DNA of 64,000 nucleotides from Shinella sp. WSJ-2. GTDB taxonomy: Bacteria; Pseudomonadota; Alphaproteobacteria; Rhizobiales; Rhizobiaceae. Within the stretch, counting starts at the first letter, position 1. Each line of letters starts with the position of its first letter. A model generated the notes under the pieces. It had not been told where the DNA came from and did not search any database. It saw only the letters and a program-made list of their open reading frames with translations. The stretch is from assembly GCF_003432075.1 (NCBI RefSeq), contig NZ_QWBU01000004.1:434001-498000 (forward strand), written 5' to 3'. Made by a program: the position numbers and the translations under genes. This document shows, piece by piece, positions 63,885 to 64,000 of this stretch.

Positions 63885-64000
63885 TCACTGTGCCTCGAAT
63901 TTCACCATTGTGCCACCACCTGTCGCCTGATCGGTCGGGAAGACTTCGACGCGGGCGACATCGACATAGACCGGCAGCGCGATCACGTCGTTGACGATAC
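63885..64000 (-). CDS. C-terminal end of an unrecognised gene (partial)
   Basis: An open frame of 37 codons enters from the right edge and ends with TGA at 63885-63887. The visible end (VIALPVYVDVARVEVFP, then a Gly-rich stretch and VKFEAQ) does not identify a family. It is in operon position for the following small ORF and ProC-like gene. Confidence 0.55.
   Translation of the reverse strand, partial: IVNDVIALPVYVDVARVEVFPTDQATGGGTMVKFEAQ

Overview
The window is high-GC (mostly 60-67%), densely coded chromosome- or chromid-like DNA. Four features point to a Rhizobiaceae-type alphaproteobacterium: an imuA-imuB-dnaE2 mutagenesis cassette behind a GTTC-N7-GTTC LexA box, many polyamine/amino-acid ABC importers, MocR/GlxA/GntR regulators, and the general codon style. 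I see no rRNA, tRNA, CRISPR array, IS element or prophage.

Layout. 0-1.5 kb: a BtuF/FepB-type binding protein behind a cobalamin riboswitch. 1.5-7.6 kb: an RpiR regulator and a complete PotD/A/B/C-type importer joined to a DmpA-type (P1) aminopeptidase. 7.6-11.6 kb: a small membrane protein, a 2-hydroxyacid dehydrogenase and a CocE/NonD hydrolase. 11.6-17.1 kb: the SOS mutagenesis cassette; the centre of dnaE2 has clearly lower GC than its ends. 17.2-20.0 kb: two convergent DUF883-like proteins, a GlxA-type AraC regulator and an EamA exporter. 20.1-30.3 kb: a MocR regulator, a second polyamine-type importer, an SDR, a GntR/FCD regulator, then a kinase, a class III aminotransferase/phospho-lyase and a RidA protein. 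30.6-32.6 kb: an MHYT-GGDEF-EAL protein. 32.7-38.5 kb: a tightly coupled lipid operon (hydrolase-methyltransferase fusion, PAP2-DSP fusion, small membrane protein, PlsC, CdsA) with a divergent CDP-alcohol phosphatidyltransferase; this is the best candidate for an undescribed system. 38.5-43.0 kb: RarA, RidA, a D-threonine-aldolase-like enzyme and two SDRs. 43.0-49.9 kb: an Amadori-compound (fructosyl-amino-acid-like) locus with GntR/UTRA regulator, FrlB-like SIS deglycase, FrlD-like kinase, EamA, permease, DAO-family oxidase and binding protein. One palindrome sits at all three of its promoters. 50.1-52.8 kb: an iron-chelate ABC importer lacking a binding protein. 53.0-54.3 kb: a PAS-GGDEF cyclase. 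54.6-57.5 kb: XRE-cupin regulator, M24 peptidase and flavin-dependent oxidoreductase. 57.5-62.3 kb: Lrp/AsnC regulator divergent from a 1,016-residue kinase/M23/aminotransferase fusion and an amino-acid binding protein. 62.3-62.9 kb: an AT-richer decayed segment with the tail of an Opp/Dpp-type ATPase. 62.9-64.0 kb: a ProC-like reductase, a small ORF and the end of one more gene.

Taken together the region is mainly a scavenging and catabolic toolkit: import of amines, amino acids and modified amino acids, followed by oxidase, aminotransferase/phospho-lyase, deglycase and peptidase steps, each with a local regulator. SOS mutagenesis, c-di-GMP signalling and a membrane-lipid operon are inserted among these loci. 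Coordinates use the start codon I judged most likely; functional names come from reading motifs and family resemblance, not from a database search.
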